Source: Polymorphobacter fuscus (lineage in GTDB: Bacteria; Pseudomonadota; Alphaproteobacteria; Sphingomonadales; Sphingomonadaceae). From it: DNA of 64,000 nucleotides. Position numbers and translations under genes: made by a program. Shown piece after piece: positions 47,869-63,355 of this stretch (its first letter is position 1; each line of letters begins with the position of its first letter). Location: assembly GCF_011927825.1 (NCBI RefSeq), contig NZ_JAATJI010000002.1, positions 1 to 64,000 of the forward strand, written 5' to 3'. The notes beneath the pieces are model-generated. The model was not told the origin of the DNA, searched no databases, and saw nothing but the letters and a program-made list of their open reading frames with translations.

Positions 47869-47964
47869 GGAAAGGAGCCCCTGCAGAAACGATGCGTTTG
47901 TTACGACGCGTTCACGAATTGCGCGGCAGCTAGGCCGCCATCATGACGTGTCGGTTGCAGTCCG

Positions 47965-47982
47965 CTGACGGAATTGTGACGC
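47965..47982 (-). promoter_or_regulatory. candidate Pho box upstream of the receptor-phytase operon
   Basis: Minus-strand GCGTCAC-AATT-CCGTCAG: two direct 7-mers sharing GTCA, separated by an AT-rich 4-mer, i.e. the 7-4-7 layout of PhoB sites (consensus CTGTCAT-N4-CTGTCAT). Located about 97 bases before the receptor ATG. PhoB control is inference. Confidence 0.5.
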
Positions 47983-48037
47983 GGCGCGGTTCGCCGGCGG
48001 CTGTGGTCGGCAGGCCACACGGCGCCGCAAGCAGCGC

Positions 48038-48066
48038 TTGCAGAGTGTCGGTGCCACCGGTATAGG
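48038..48066 (+). promoter_or_regulatory. promoter of tRNA-Trp
   Basis: TTGCAG (48038-48043), a 17-base spacer and TATAGG (48061-48066), placing transcription start about 8-10 bases before the tRNA. May also read into secE. Confidence 0.6.
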
Positions 48067-48081
48067 CCGCAGCCCGACCCT

Positions 48082-48157
48082 AGGAGTGTAGCTCAGTTGG
48101 TAGAGCATCGGTCTCCAAAACCGAGGGCCGGGGGTTCGAGCCCCTCCACTCCTGCCA
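48082..48157 (+). tRNA. tRNA-Trp (anticodon CCA)
   Basis: A 76-base cloverleaf. Acceptor arm AGGAGTG/CACTCCT, D-arm GCTC-AGTTGGTA-GAGC, anticodon stem TCGGT/ACCGA with loop CTCCAAA (anticodon CCA at 48115-48117), T-arm GGGGG-TTCGAGC-CCCTC and an encoded CCA end. Located upstream of secE, the usual place in proteobacteria. Confidence 0.98.
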
Positions 48158-48297
48158 GTCGCGGTTGAAAAGCCGGGTCTGGCGACAGACTTAGGGTTCG
48201 GCGTGCTTGAAGGCCCGGTTGTCCGCCCCGGTAAAATGGGGCAACAGCCGGATTTTGGTGTTTCCAATGGTTCGGTTCGAAAAGAGTAACTGATTCG

Positions 48298-48537
48298 ATG
48301 GCGATCGACGTGAAGGCGAAGGCGGTGGCACCCGCCCCCAAGCCCCGGGTTTCCCCCGGCGAGTTCGTGCGCCAGGTGCGCGCCGAAATCGCCAAGGTGG
48401 TGTGGCCGTCGCGCGCCGAAACCATCCGCATGACGATCATGGTGCTGATCATGACGACCCTGCTGGCGCTGTTCTTCGTCGGGATCGACCAGGTCCTGGG
48501 CCGTTTCGTCAAATTCCTCCTCAGCCTCGCCGCCTAA
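48298..48537 (+). CDS. secE: preprotein translocase subunit SecE
   Basis: A 79-residue single-helix SecYEG subunit. Conserved cytosolic motif FVRQVRAEIAKVVWPSRAET then one transmembrane helix (about 43-65). First protein gene of the secE-nusG-rpl-rpo block. Confidence 0.96.
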   Translation: MAIDVKAKAVAPAPKPRVSPGEFVRQVRAEIAKVVWPSRAETIRMTIMVLIMTTLLALFFVGIDQVLGRFVKFLLSLAA

Positions 48538-48552
48538 GGTTCAGAAACGATC

Positions 48553-49089
48553 ATGTCGCGCTGGTATATCATTCACGCCTATTCCGGTTTCGAGAACAAG
48601 GTTCGCGAAGCGATCCTGACCGAGGCGACTCGCAAGGGCCTCGACGTGTTCATCGACGAAGTGTCGGTGCCGACCGAAACGGTCAACGAGGTGTTCAAGG
48701 GCAAGAAGCGCGCCGTCGAGAAGAAGGTCTTCCCGGGCTATGTGCTCGCCAAGCTCGACATGACCGACGACGTCTATCACCTCGTCAAGAACACGCCGAA
48801 GGTGACGGGCTTCCTCGGGCAGCAGAACAAGCCGCAGCCGATCAGCGAATCGGAAGCCGCGCGCATCCTCAACACCAAGGCCGAGGAAATCCCGGCGGCC
48901 AAGATGAAGCGCAAGGCGAATTTCGAGATCGGCGACCAGGTCCGCGTGCTGGATGGCCCGTTCGCTTCGTTCAACGGCCTCGTCGAGGAAATCGACTTCG
49001 ACCATGGCCGCGTCAAGGTTTCGGTGTCGATCTTCGGCAGGGCAACGCCCGTCGAACTCGGCTTCGAACAGGTCGAAAAGCAGAAGTAG
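48553..49089 (+). CDS. nusG: transcription termination/antitermination protein NusG
   Basis: A 178-residue factor binding RNA polymerase and ribosome/Rho. NGN domain (MSRWYIIHAYSGFENKVREA) and a KOW domain near the end (IGDQVRVLDGPFASFNGLVE). 15 bases after secE. Confidence 0.97.
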   Translation: MSRWYIIHAYSGFENKVREAILTEATRKGLDVFIDEVSVPTETVNEVFKGKKRAVEKKVFPGYVLAKLDMTDDVYHLVKNTPKVTGFLGQQNKPQPISESEAARILNTKAEEIPAAKMKRKANFEIGDQVRVLDGPFASFNGLVEEIDFDHGRVKVSVSIFGRATPVELGFEQVEKQK

Positions 49090-49170
49090 GCCCTCGGGCC
49101 CTTTCGATTTTCGACTTTCACCGTGGGAGGCCGGTTCGCTGGCCGCTTGCACCACTAGAGGAGAGCCTAA

Positions 49171-49605
49171 ATGGCAAAAAAGATCACAGGTTACATCAAG
49201 CTGCAGGTGAAAGCCGGCAGTGCCAACCCGTCGCCGCCGATCGGGCCGGCGCTCGGTCAGCGCGGCGTCAACATCATGGAATTCTGCAAGGCGTTCAACG
49301 CCAAGACGGAATCGCTTGAAAAGGGCACGCCGATCCCGACGGTCATCACCGTCTATGCCGATCGCTCGTTCAGCTTCGTCACCAAGACGCCGCCGGCATC
49401 GTTCCTGATCAAGCAGGCCGCCGGGCTCAAGTCGGGCGGCACGACGCCGGGCAAGGGTGCACCCGCCGGCAAGATCACCAGCGCGCAGGTCAAGGCCATC
49501 GCCGAACAGAAGATGCCCGATCTCAATGCCAACTCGATCGAGATGGCAATGAAGACGATCGAAGGCAGCGCCCGCGCAATGGGCCTCGAAGTGGTGGAGG
49601 GCTAA
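49171..49605 (+). CDS. rplK: 50S ribosomal protein uL11
   Basis: A 144-residue protein of the GTPase-associated centre. Proline-rich [20 protein letters not shown] and the RNA-binding C-terminal half are conserved. GAGGAGAG precedes the ATG. Confidence 0.97.
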   Translation: MAKKITGYIKLQVKAGSANPSPPIGPALGQRGVNIMEFCKAFNAKTESLEKGTPIPTVITVYADRSFSFVTKTPPASFLIKQAAGLKSGGTTPGKGAPAGKITSAQVKAIAEQKMPDLNANSIEMAMKTIEGSARAMGLEVVEG

Positions 49606-49609
49606 GGTC

Positions 49610-50308
49610 ATGGCACAGTCGAAGAAGGCCAAGGCACTCGCCGCCGCCGTCAATCCCGAGCATCTCTATGCGCTCGACGAAGCGCTGAAGATGGTCAAGG
49701 CCAACGCCACCGCCAAGTTCGATGAAACCATCGAAGTGGCGATCAACCTCAATGTCGATCCGCGCCACGCCGACCAGATGGTCCGCGGCGTCGTCACCCT
49801 GCCCAAGGGCACCGGCAAGACCGTCCGCGTCGGCGTTTTCGCCCGCGGCGCCAAGGCCGAGGAAGCCCTGGCAGCCGGTGCCGATGTCGTCGGCGCCGAA
49901 GACCTGCTCGAAATCGTCCAGGGCGGCACCATCGACTTCGATCGCTGCATCGCGACGCCCGACCTGATGGGTCTGGTCGGTCGCCTCGGCAAGATCCTGG
50001 GTCCCAAGGGCATGATGCCCAACCCCAAGCTCGGCACCGTGACGATGAACGTCGGTGAGGCCGTGAAGGCTGCCAAGGGCGGCCAGGTCGAATATCGCGT
50101 CGAAAAGGCCGGGATCATCCATGGCATGCTCGGCAAGGCGAGCTTCCCCGAGGCCGATCTGCGCGCCAATTTCGACGCGCTGCTCGATGCCGTGGTGCGC
50201 GCCAAGCCGTCGGGTGCCAAGGGCAAGTATCTGCAGAAGGTCGCGCTCAGCTCGACGATGGGCGCCGGCGTTCGCGTCGACACCACGACGGTCGGTCACG
50301 CCATCTGA
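49610..50308 (+). CDS. rplA: 50S ribosomal protein uL1
   Basis: A 232-residue L1 stalk protein. Conserved [18 protein letters not shown] is visible. It follows rplK by four bases. In other bacteria L1 represses its own operon; no target was identified here. Confidence 0.97.
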   Translation: MAQSKKAKALAAAVNPEHLYALDEALKMVKANATAKFDETIEVAINLNVDPRHADQMVRGVVTLPKGTGKTVRVGVFARGAKAEEALAAGADVVGAEDLLEIVQGGTIDFDRCIATPDLMGLVGRLGKILGPKGMMPNPKLGTVTMNVGEAVKAAKGGQVEYRVEKAGIIHGMLGKASFPEADLRANFDALLDAVVRAKPSGAKGKYLQKVALSSTMGAGVRVDTTTVGHAI

Positions 50309-50621
50309 GGCCGCCTGCGGCGACGGGATTGCATTTTTGCACTCGTTGCTGTAGCTGCCACGAACTTCCTGCCCCGGCGTGCGAGCGCCGGGGCGGAAAC
50401 CGTCCGAGACTGCAGGTGCTCGTCTTCGAGCCTAAGCCACTGGCCTGCATGAGACGGGGAGCGTTTTTTGCCGGCTGCCAGCAATGGCCGCCGGGCTTGC
50501 GAACATGGTTTGCCATGGGCGTTTGCGACGATCCCTCGGACGGGCCACCGGCCCGGACCTCCCGTTCGGGCCTTGGCTCAACTGGTGTGACGAACGTCAC
50601 GCCACAACCCAAGGAGAGAGC
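50309..50621 (+). ncRNA. rplJL leader (L10 leader-like) in the rplA-rplJ spacer
   Basis: A 313-base gene-free stretch upstream of rplJ, the position of the L10-binding autoregulatory leader. It is structured: a perfect 9-bp hairpin at 50371-50394 (GCCCCGGCG with CGCCGGGGC), a T-run after GGGGAGCG near 50458-50470, further inverted GC segments near 50540-50580, and AAGGAGAG just before the ATG. A leader is inferred from position and folding potential; I could not confirm the kink-turn. Confidence 0.55.
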
Positions 50622-51137
50622 ATGGATCGCGCTCAAAAATCCGAGCAGATCTCTGGTCTTGCCAAAACGTTGTCGGAAACCTCCGTCGTTGTGGTCACCC
50701 GCAACCACGGCCTGACGGTGGCCCAGGTCACCGATCTCCGCAACCGGATGCGCAATGCCGGAGCCAGCTTCAAGGTGACGAAAAATCGCCTTGCGCGCAT
50801 CGCGCTCGAAGGAACCCCGTACCAGCCGATCGGCGACCTGCTGACCGGCCCGACTGCCTTTGCCACCTCGACCGATCCGGTCGCGGCTGCCAAGGTCGCG
50901 GTCGAATTCGCCAAGACGACCGACAAGTTCGAAATCGTCGGTGGCGCAATGGGTACGACGGTCCTCGACGTGAATGGCGTAAAGGCGCTCGCCGAACTGC
51001 CGTCGCTCGATGCGCTGCGTTCGACTCTCATCGGTCTCATCAACTCGCCGGCGACCAAGCTTGCACAGCTGGCCAATGCGCCCGCTGCCAAGCTCGCCCG
51101 CGTGTTCGGGGCCTATGCCACCAAGGACGCTGCCTGA
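50622..51137 (+). CDS. rplJ: 50S ribosomal protein uL10
   Basis: A 171-residue base of the L7/L12 stalk. Starts [20 protein letters not shown] and has the [13 protein letters not shown] segment; the C-terminal helix that binds L7/L12 dimers is present (LARVFGAYA). Followed by rplL. Confidence 0.97.
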   Translation: MDRAQKSEQISGLAKTLSETSVVVVTRNHGLTVAQVTDLRNRMRNAGASFKVTKNRLARIALEGTPYQPIGDLLTGPTAFATSTDPVAAAKVAVEFAKTTDKFEIVGGAMGTTVLDVNGVKALAELPSLDALRSTLIGLINSPATKLAQLANAPAAKLARVFGAYATKDAA

Positions 51138-51201
51138 ACCAATCGCTGCACGGGGGAACCCCCGCGCGGCTTCGCAAGACACGAAACACTGGAGACTTTA
51201 A

Positions 51202-51576
51202 ATGGCTGACCTTAACTCGATCGTCGAACAGCTTTCGGCACTGACCGTTCTCGAAGCGGCCGACCTTGCCAAGATGCTGGAAGAAAAGTGGGGCGTTTCC
51301 GCCGCTGCTGCCGTGGCTGTTGCCGCCGGCCCGGCTGCTGCCGCTGCCCCGGCTGCTGAAGAAAAGACCGAATTCGACGTCGTCCTCACCGGCGACGGCG
51401 GCAAGAAGATCAACGTCATCAAGGAAGTCCGCGCCATCACCGGCCTCGGTCTGACCGAAGCCAAGACGCTCGTTGAATCGGCTCCCAAGGCCATCAAGGA
51501 AGGCGTTTCCAAGGCTGACGCAGAAAAGTTCAAGAAGCAGCTGGAAGAAGCCGGCGCGACTGTCGAACTCAAGTAA
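51202..51576 (+). CDS. rplL: 50S ribosomal protein bL12
   Basis: A 124-residue stalk protein. N-terminal dimerisation domain, Ala/Pro hinge (about 36-53) and C-terminal domain [20 protein letters not shown], with conserved [23 protein letters not shown] upstream. Ends the rplJL unit before a terminator. Confidence 0.98.
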   Translation: MADLNSIVEQLSALTVLEAADLAKMLEEKWGVSAAAAVAVAAGPAAAAAPAAEEKTEFDVVLTGDGGKKINVIKEVRAITGLGLTEAKTLVESAPKAIKEGVSKADAEKFKKQLEEAGATVELK

Positions 51577-51638
51577 GCTGCGGCGCTGCGGCCAGGCAGG
51601 GCAACCTGCACGCCCAGGCGCAAAGCCCTTGCTTCTGA

Positions 51639-51675
51639 GGAAAGGGGCGGTCCTGCAAAGGGCTGCCCCTTTTCC
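51639..51675 (+). terminator. terminator after rplL
   Basis: Arms GGAAAGGGGC and GCCCCTTTTCC (one bulged T), loop of 16, about 60 bases past the rplL stop. It suggests that rplL and rpoB are not one uninterrupted transcript here. Confidence 0.65.
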
Positions 51676-51722
51676 TTGCCCGCCTCCCGGGTTATCCTCT
51701 GGGCATCAGCCCGGAGCCAGCC

Positions 51723-52112
51723 ATGCCCGCTCTCGACACGCAGTTCATCCACCTTGGCCCCGACGCGACGGCCATTGCGCAGCCGCCGTTCACCGACGGC
51801 AGCTGGTACGAAGGCTATGGCGACCGCCATGATGGCGATGGCGTCGATTGCCGCCTCGTCAGCATGTACAGCTTCACCGCGGACTGGGAGTCATGGGAAA
51901 TGCACCCGGCGGGCGAGGAGGTGGTGCTGTGCACCGCCGGGGCGATGACGCTGCACCAGCAGTTCAGCGACGGCACGACGGCGACGGTGACGCTGCATCC
52001 GGGCGATTATGCGATCAATCCACGCGGTTGCTGGCACACCGCCGATATCGCCGGGACAGCCACGGCCGTGTTCATCACGGCGGGGCTGGGCACGGAGGGA
52101 CGCCCGCGCTGA
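51723..52112 (+). CDS. cupin-domain protein
   Basis: A 129-residue single-domain cupin. Motif 1 is around MHPAGEEVVLCTAGAMTL and motif 2 in LHPGDYAINPRGCWHTADI, where the metal-binding His of motif 2 is visible. Activity unknown. Located between rplL and the outer-membrane protein, on the ribosomal-gene strand. Confidence 0.85.
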   Translation: MPALDTQFIHLGPDATAIAQPPFTDGSWYEGYGDRHDGDGVDCRLVSMYSFTADWESWEMHPAGEEVVLCTAGAMTLHQQFSDGTTATVTLHPGDYAINPRGCWHTADIAGTATAVFITAGLGTEGRPR

Positions 52113-52116
52113 GCCC

Positions 52117-52152
52117 AAAAAAAGGGCGCCTCCGGTCAGGAAGGCGCCCTTT
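52117..52152. terminator. bidirectional terminator between cupin and outer-membrane gene
   Basis: Perfect 11-bp stem (52121-52131 with 52142-52152, loop of 10), with an A-run on the left serving the minus-strand gene and TTT on the right serving the cupin gene. Confidence 0.85.
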
Positions 52153-52175
52153 GTCGTCGCCCGAAGGCAGTCCGA

Positions 52176-52808
52176 CTAGAAGTGGAAGATCACGCCGGCC
52201 ATCGGGCGGATGCTCTTCAAATCATAGGTTTCGGCCGAGACGCGCAGGCGCAGGCCCGAACGACCGGTGACGCCGCCGAGACCGATGTCGCGCGGGCCGA
52301 CTTCGACGCCCAGGCCATAGACCCAGTCCTTGCGGCGGCCGTTCTCGGTGACGCCGTCGTTGGGGCCCGTGTTGACGAAATCGAAGCCGCGGTTGCTCTT
52401 GGGGTCGACCCAGGTGTAGCCGACGCTGCCGTAAATCAGGCCGCTTTCACCGATACGGCCACCGGCGCGACCGCGAACGCCATATTCCCAGTTGATGTCG
52501 CTGAAGCCCTTGGCGGCAAAGCCTTCGACACCGACGAACACCGGGCCGAGCGGCAGATTGGCGCCGACCAGGCCTTCGATCAGGGCGCCGTCGAAGCGCT
52601 CGCCATTCGGGCCGACGAAACGCTCGCGGCGGTCGAAGCTGTGGTAGCCGCCGAGGACGCCGAAATAGGGCTCGAAGCCGAACAGCTTGGAACCATCGGG
52701 GGTCGTTGCGGTGGTGGTGCTCGCCGGAGCGGACGTCGACATGTCCTGGGCCAGGGCGGGGGACGCAAGGCCGAGCGCGATCACACCGGCAGCGATAAGG
52801 TTACGCAT
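52176..52808 (-). CDS. outer-membrane beta-barrel protein (opacity/OmpA-like porin family)
   Basis: A 210-residue predicted eight-strand barrel. Signal peptide 1-20 (ASPALA-QD), then amphipathic strands (FEPYFGVLGGYHSF, GLIYGSVGYTWV, WVYGLGVEVGP) and the terminal Phe (GVIFHF) needed for outer-membrane insertion. Divergent from rpoB and convergent with the cupin gene. Confidence 0.87.
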   Translation of the reverse strand: MRNLIAAGVIALGLASPALAQDMSTSAPASTTTATTPDGSKLFGFEPYFGVLGGYHSFDRRERFVGPNGERFDGALIEGLVGANLPLGPVFVGVEGFAAKGFSDINWEYGVRGRAGGRIGESGLIYGSVGYTWVDPKSNRGFDFVNTGPNDGVTENGRRKDWVYGLGVEVGPRDIGLGGVTGRSGLRLRVSAETYDLKSIRPMAGVIFHF

Positions 52809-53264
52809 GACTAATCCTCAAGCAATTGATACGAATAACAGACCGCAACAATCTCGCGGCTGACCCTCCAATCGCTCGCGGCGACGCGGGTTCCACATTT
52901 CGGCGCCTTTGCTATGATTGTTGCGCGGCGGCAACACTTTGTGGCCCAGCCGTCCGGCGCGGGCGACATGCCGGTTGACGATTGCCCCTTCCCCAATGCG
53001 CGCGCAGCCCCTATATGGCTGTCACACGACATTCTGGCGGCCACGCGTTTTCAGCCGTGTTCGCCATCCTTCCCGCCCCCGGGACACGGTTCAGATCTGG
53101 TGCGACCGGACCGCGACGAATAGGGGGCAGGCAGGTTCCAACGCCCAAGGCCCGTGCGGTATTCGGCCGATTCCCTGGTGGATAGGCCCGAAAGCCGTGC
53201 GGTTTTTGTTGTAATCGGCGACATGCCGTCGACGCGACGCGATTTTGAGAGGCGACACGATCCC
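52809..53264. other. gene-free 456-base region before rpoB
   Basis: Contains no convincing coding frame. It must hold the divergent promoters for rpoB and the outer-membrane protein gene. A TATGAT at 52913-52918 and a TATATG near 53011 are possible -10 boxes, but neither has a good -35 partner. GAGAGG lies 10-16 bases before the rpoB ATG. Confidence 0.5.
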
Positions 53265-57407
<4,143 letters not shown>

Positions 57408-57439
57408 CCTCTCGTCGCCGACGTCATTCCCACCCCCGA

Positions 57440-57461
57440 CCCCTCCCGTGAACGGGAGGGG
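57440..57461. repeat. hairpin in the rpoB-rpoC spacer
   Basis: Perfect 10-bp inverted repeat CCCCTCCCGT and ACGGGAGGGG with a two-base loop, 10 bases before the rpoC ribosome site. It resembles the first hairpin of the 34064 element. Confidence 0.75.
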
Positions 57462-57478
57462 AGCAGGAAGGAAAGCTT

Positions 57479-61648
<4,170 letters not shown>

Positions 61649-61671
61649 CCCGCCAGGTCACGACCGAAAGG

Positions 61672-61700
61672 GCCCGCCGGCGCAATCCGGCGGGCTTTTT
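61672..61700 (+). terminator. terminator of rpoBC
   Basis: Perfect 9-bp GC stem (GCCCGCCGG and CCGGCGGGC, loop CGCAAT) followed by TTTTT, just after rpoC. Confidence 0.9.
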
Positions 61701-61754
61701 CGTGCGATGTTCGATTGTCGGCTGCCCGGGGTGCATCCGAAATCACGCGGCGTT

Positions 61755-61773
61755 ATGACATTGTTAATGTCAT
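61755..61773. promoter_or_regulatory. palindrome, candidate activator site for the sigma-54 promoter
   Basis: ATGACATT-GTT-AATGTCAT, perfect 8-bp arms, about 96 bases upstream of the -24 box at 61869. The distance suits an enhancer-binding protein site. The TTACACTTTCGTAA motif (61791-61804) lies between. Confidence 0.5.
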
Positions 61774-61868
61774 TAGAGTGTCGGGCTCGCTTACACTTTC
61801 GTAACCGCATTGCCCGGACCGGTTTGTTGAATGAAAGATTTCCAATAACTTAGCGAAACGATTCCGAC

Positions 61869-61884
61869 TGGCACGATAATTGCT
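61869..61884 (+). promoter_or_regulatory. sigma-54 (RpoN) promoter of the PEP-CTERM gene
   Basis: TGGCACG-ATAA-TTGCT, matching the -24/-12 consensus TGGCACG-N4-TTGCW at every defined base. GG at 61870-61871 and GC at 61882-61883 have the required 10-base spacing. It lies 50 bases before the ATG at 61934. Confidence 0.8.
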
Positions 61885-61933
61885 CCTGTCGAGGCAGTTG
61901 GCCCGCACGGGCCAATCAACTGGGGAGACTTTC

Positions 61934-62623
61934 ATGTTCGGTTTTCGCATGCTGGCGGCGGCCACCGTCGCTGCCGTGATGGCGTCCGGCGCCACAGCGT
62001 CGACGCTGGTGACAACGCCCGGCGCCTATTCCGGCCCGACGCTCAACCTGTCGCCTTATGCCACGGGGGACTATAATTTCACCTTCGGGCCGGTGAACGT
62101 CGGCCCCGGCCTGACCTTTACCGCTGCCCCCGGCGGCGGCGGCAACAGCGGCCAGGGTTCGGTCGTCGGCCAGGGCAGCTATGGCCTCAATGCCAACGGC
62201 AGCTTTGGCGGCTCGGCGGTCTATATCGGCGTGGATTCGGGCACCGGCTATGCCCAGATCACCTTCGCATCGGCGCAGACGCAATTCTACGGCTTTTGGA
62301 ACTATGCCCCGGGCATCGGTAACGCGCCGACCCTTTCGACGCTCGACGTTTCGGGCAATGTCCTTCAGTCGTTCGACCTCAGCGCGTTGGCGCCGATCTC
62401 CACCCCGGGCGGCTTCAATGCCTTTGCCTTCCGCGGCATCGAAGGCACCGACCAGTTCCATGGTGTCCGCTTTGGCGGCAGCTATATCCTCCTTGCCGCC
62501 ACTGCCGATGGCGATCCCGTCGGTGGTGTGCCGGAACCAGCCAGCTGGGCAATGCTGATCACGGGCTTCGGCCTTGTCGGTGCAGCTGCCCGTCGTCGTC
62601 GGAGCGTTGCCGTAGCCGCCTGA
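61934..62623 (+). CDS. PEPxxWA-CTERM exported protein under sigma-54-type promoter
   Basis: A 229-residue exported protein with a signal peptide (1-23, cleavage after ATA), a glycine/serine-rich beta body (GGGNSGQGSVVGQGSYGLNA; GFWNYAPGIGNAP) and the sorting tail VPEPASWAMLITGFGLVGAA followed by ARRRR. Function beyond sorting is unknown; related short PEP-CTERM proteins belong to the extracellular matrix. GGGGAG precedes the ATG. Monocistronic between two terminators. Confidence 0.9.
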   Translation: MFGFRMLAAATVAAVMASGATASTLVTTPGAYSGPTLNLSPYATGDYNFTFGPVNVGPGLTFTAAPGGGGNSGQGSVVGQGSYGLNANGSFGGSAVYIGVDSGTGYAQITFASAQTQFYGFWNYAPGIGNAPTLSTLDVSGNVLQSFDLSALAPISTPGGFNAFAFRGIEGTDQFHGVRFGGSYILLAATADGDPVGGVPEPASWAMLITGFGLVGAAARRRRSVAVAA

Positions 62624-62648
62624 CCGCGGCCGCGCAGCGTCAAACCTG

Positions 62649-62678
62649 CCCTGCCGGCACCCGCCGGCAGGGTTTTTT
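62649..62678 (+). terminator. terminator of the PEP-CTERM gene
   Basis: Perfect 10-bp stem (CCCTGCCGGC and GCCGGCAGGG, loop ACCC) followed by TTTTTT. Confidence 0.92.
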
Positions 62679-62729
62679 GTTGTTGTCGGCCGCTTGACCC
62701 CCGCACCGGCGTCCATATCAGATGATAGC

Positions 62730-63254
62730 GTGACCCTGTCCGACACGCGCCGCGCCGCCATGCTCGATGCGCTCGCCGACCATGTTCTGGCGCATGGGCT
62801 GGCGGCGTCGAGCTTGCGGCCACTCGCCAAGGCCGCCGGCCTCAGCGATCGCATGCTGCTGTACCATTTCAAGGACAAGAATGCGGTGCTGGCCGCAACG
62901 CTGGCAACGATCGCATCGCGGCTGACGGTCATGCTCGGGGATGCCGTGGCCGCGCCGATGCCGCTGCCGGAGGTGCGGGCGCGGCTGGTCCCGCTGCTGC
63001 TCGGCGACGCGCTCTGGCCCTATATGCGCGTCTGGCTGGAAATGGCGGCGCTGGCGGCGCAGGGCGATGCGCTGTTTGCCGAGGTCGGCGAAGCGATCGG
63101 GCGCGGATTTTATGCCTGGGGCTATGCCCAGGTCGCCGCCCCGACGCCCGAACGGCGCGCCATCGATGCTGCGCAGCTGCTGACGAGCCTGGAAGGCATG
63201 GTGCTGCTGAAAAGCATCGGCATGGAGGATGTGGCGCGGCTGGCCGCCGGCTGA
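62730..63254 (+). CDS. TetR family transcriptional regulator
   Basis: About 174 residues. N-terminal TetR helix-turn-helix is clear (LDALADHVLAHGLAASSLRP then LAKAAGLSDRMLLYHFKDKN), with the YHF signature. The ligand-binding half is helical. The GTG at 62730-62732 is chosen; an in-frame TTG at 62694 would start only 16 bases after the preceding terminator's T-run. Targets unknown. Confidence 0.82.
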   Translation: MTLSDTRRAAMLDALADHVLAHGLAASSLRPLAKAAGLSDRMLLYHFKDKNAVLAATLATIASRLTVMLGDAVAAPMPLPEVRARLVPLLLGDALWPYMRVWLEMAALAAQGDALFAEVGEAIGRGFYAWGYAQVAAPTPERRAIDAAQLLTSLEGMVLLKSIGMEDVARLAAG

Positions 63255-63355
63255 CCCGTTCCGCGCCGGGCCGCGCCGCCGGTGACAGGGGTGCACCGCC
63301 CCAACCCGGTCACAATGCTGTTCTATGGTCCGGGCGAGTGTTGAAGGAACCTGGC

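Noticed and set aside
44866..47946. About 1000-codon plus-strand open frame opposite the TonB receptor
   Set aside because: Antisense shadow of a clear receptor gene with signal peptide, plug and barrel.
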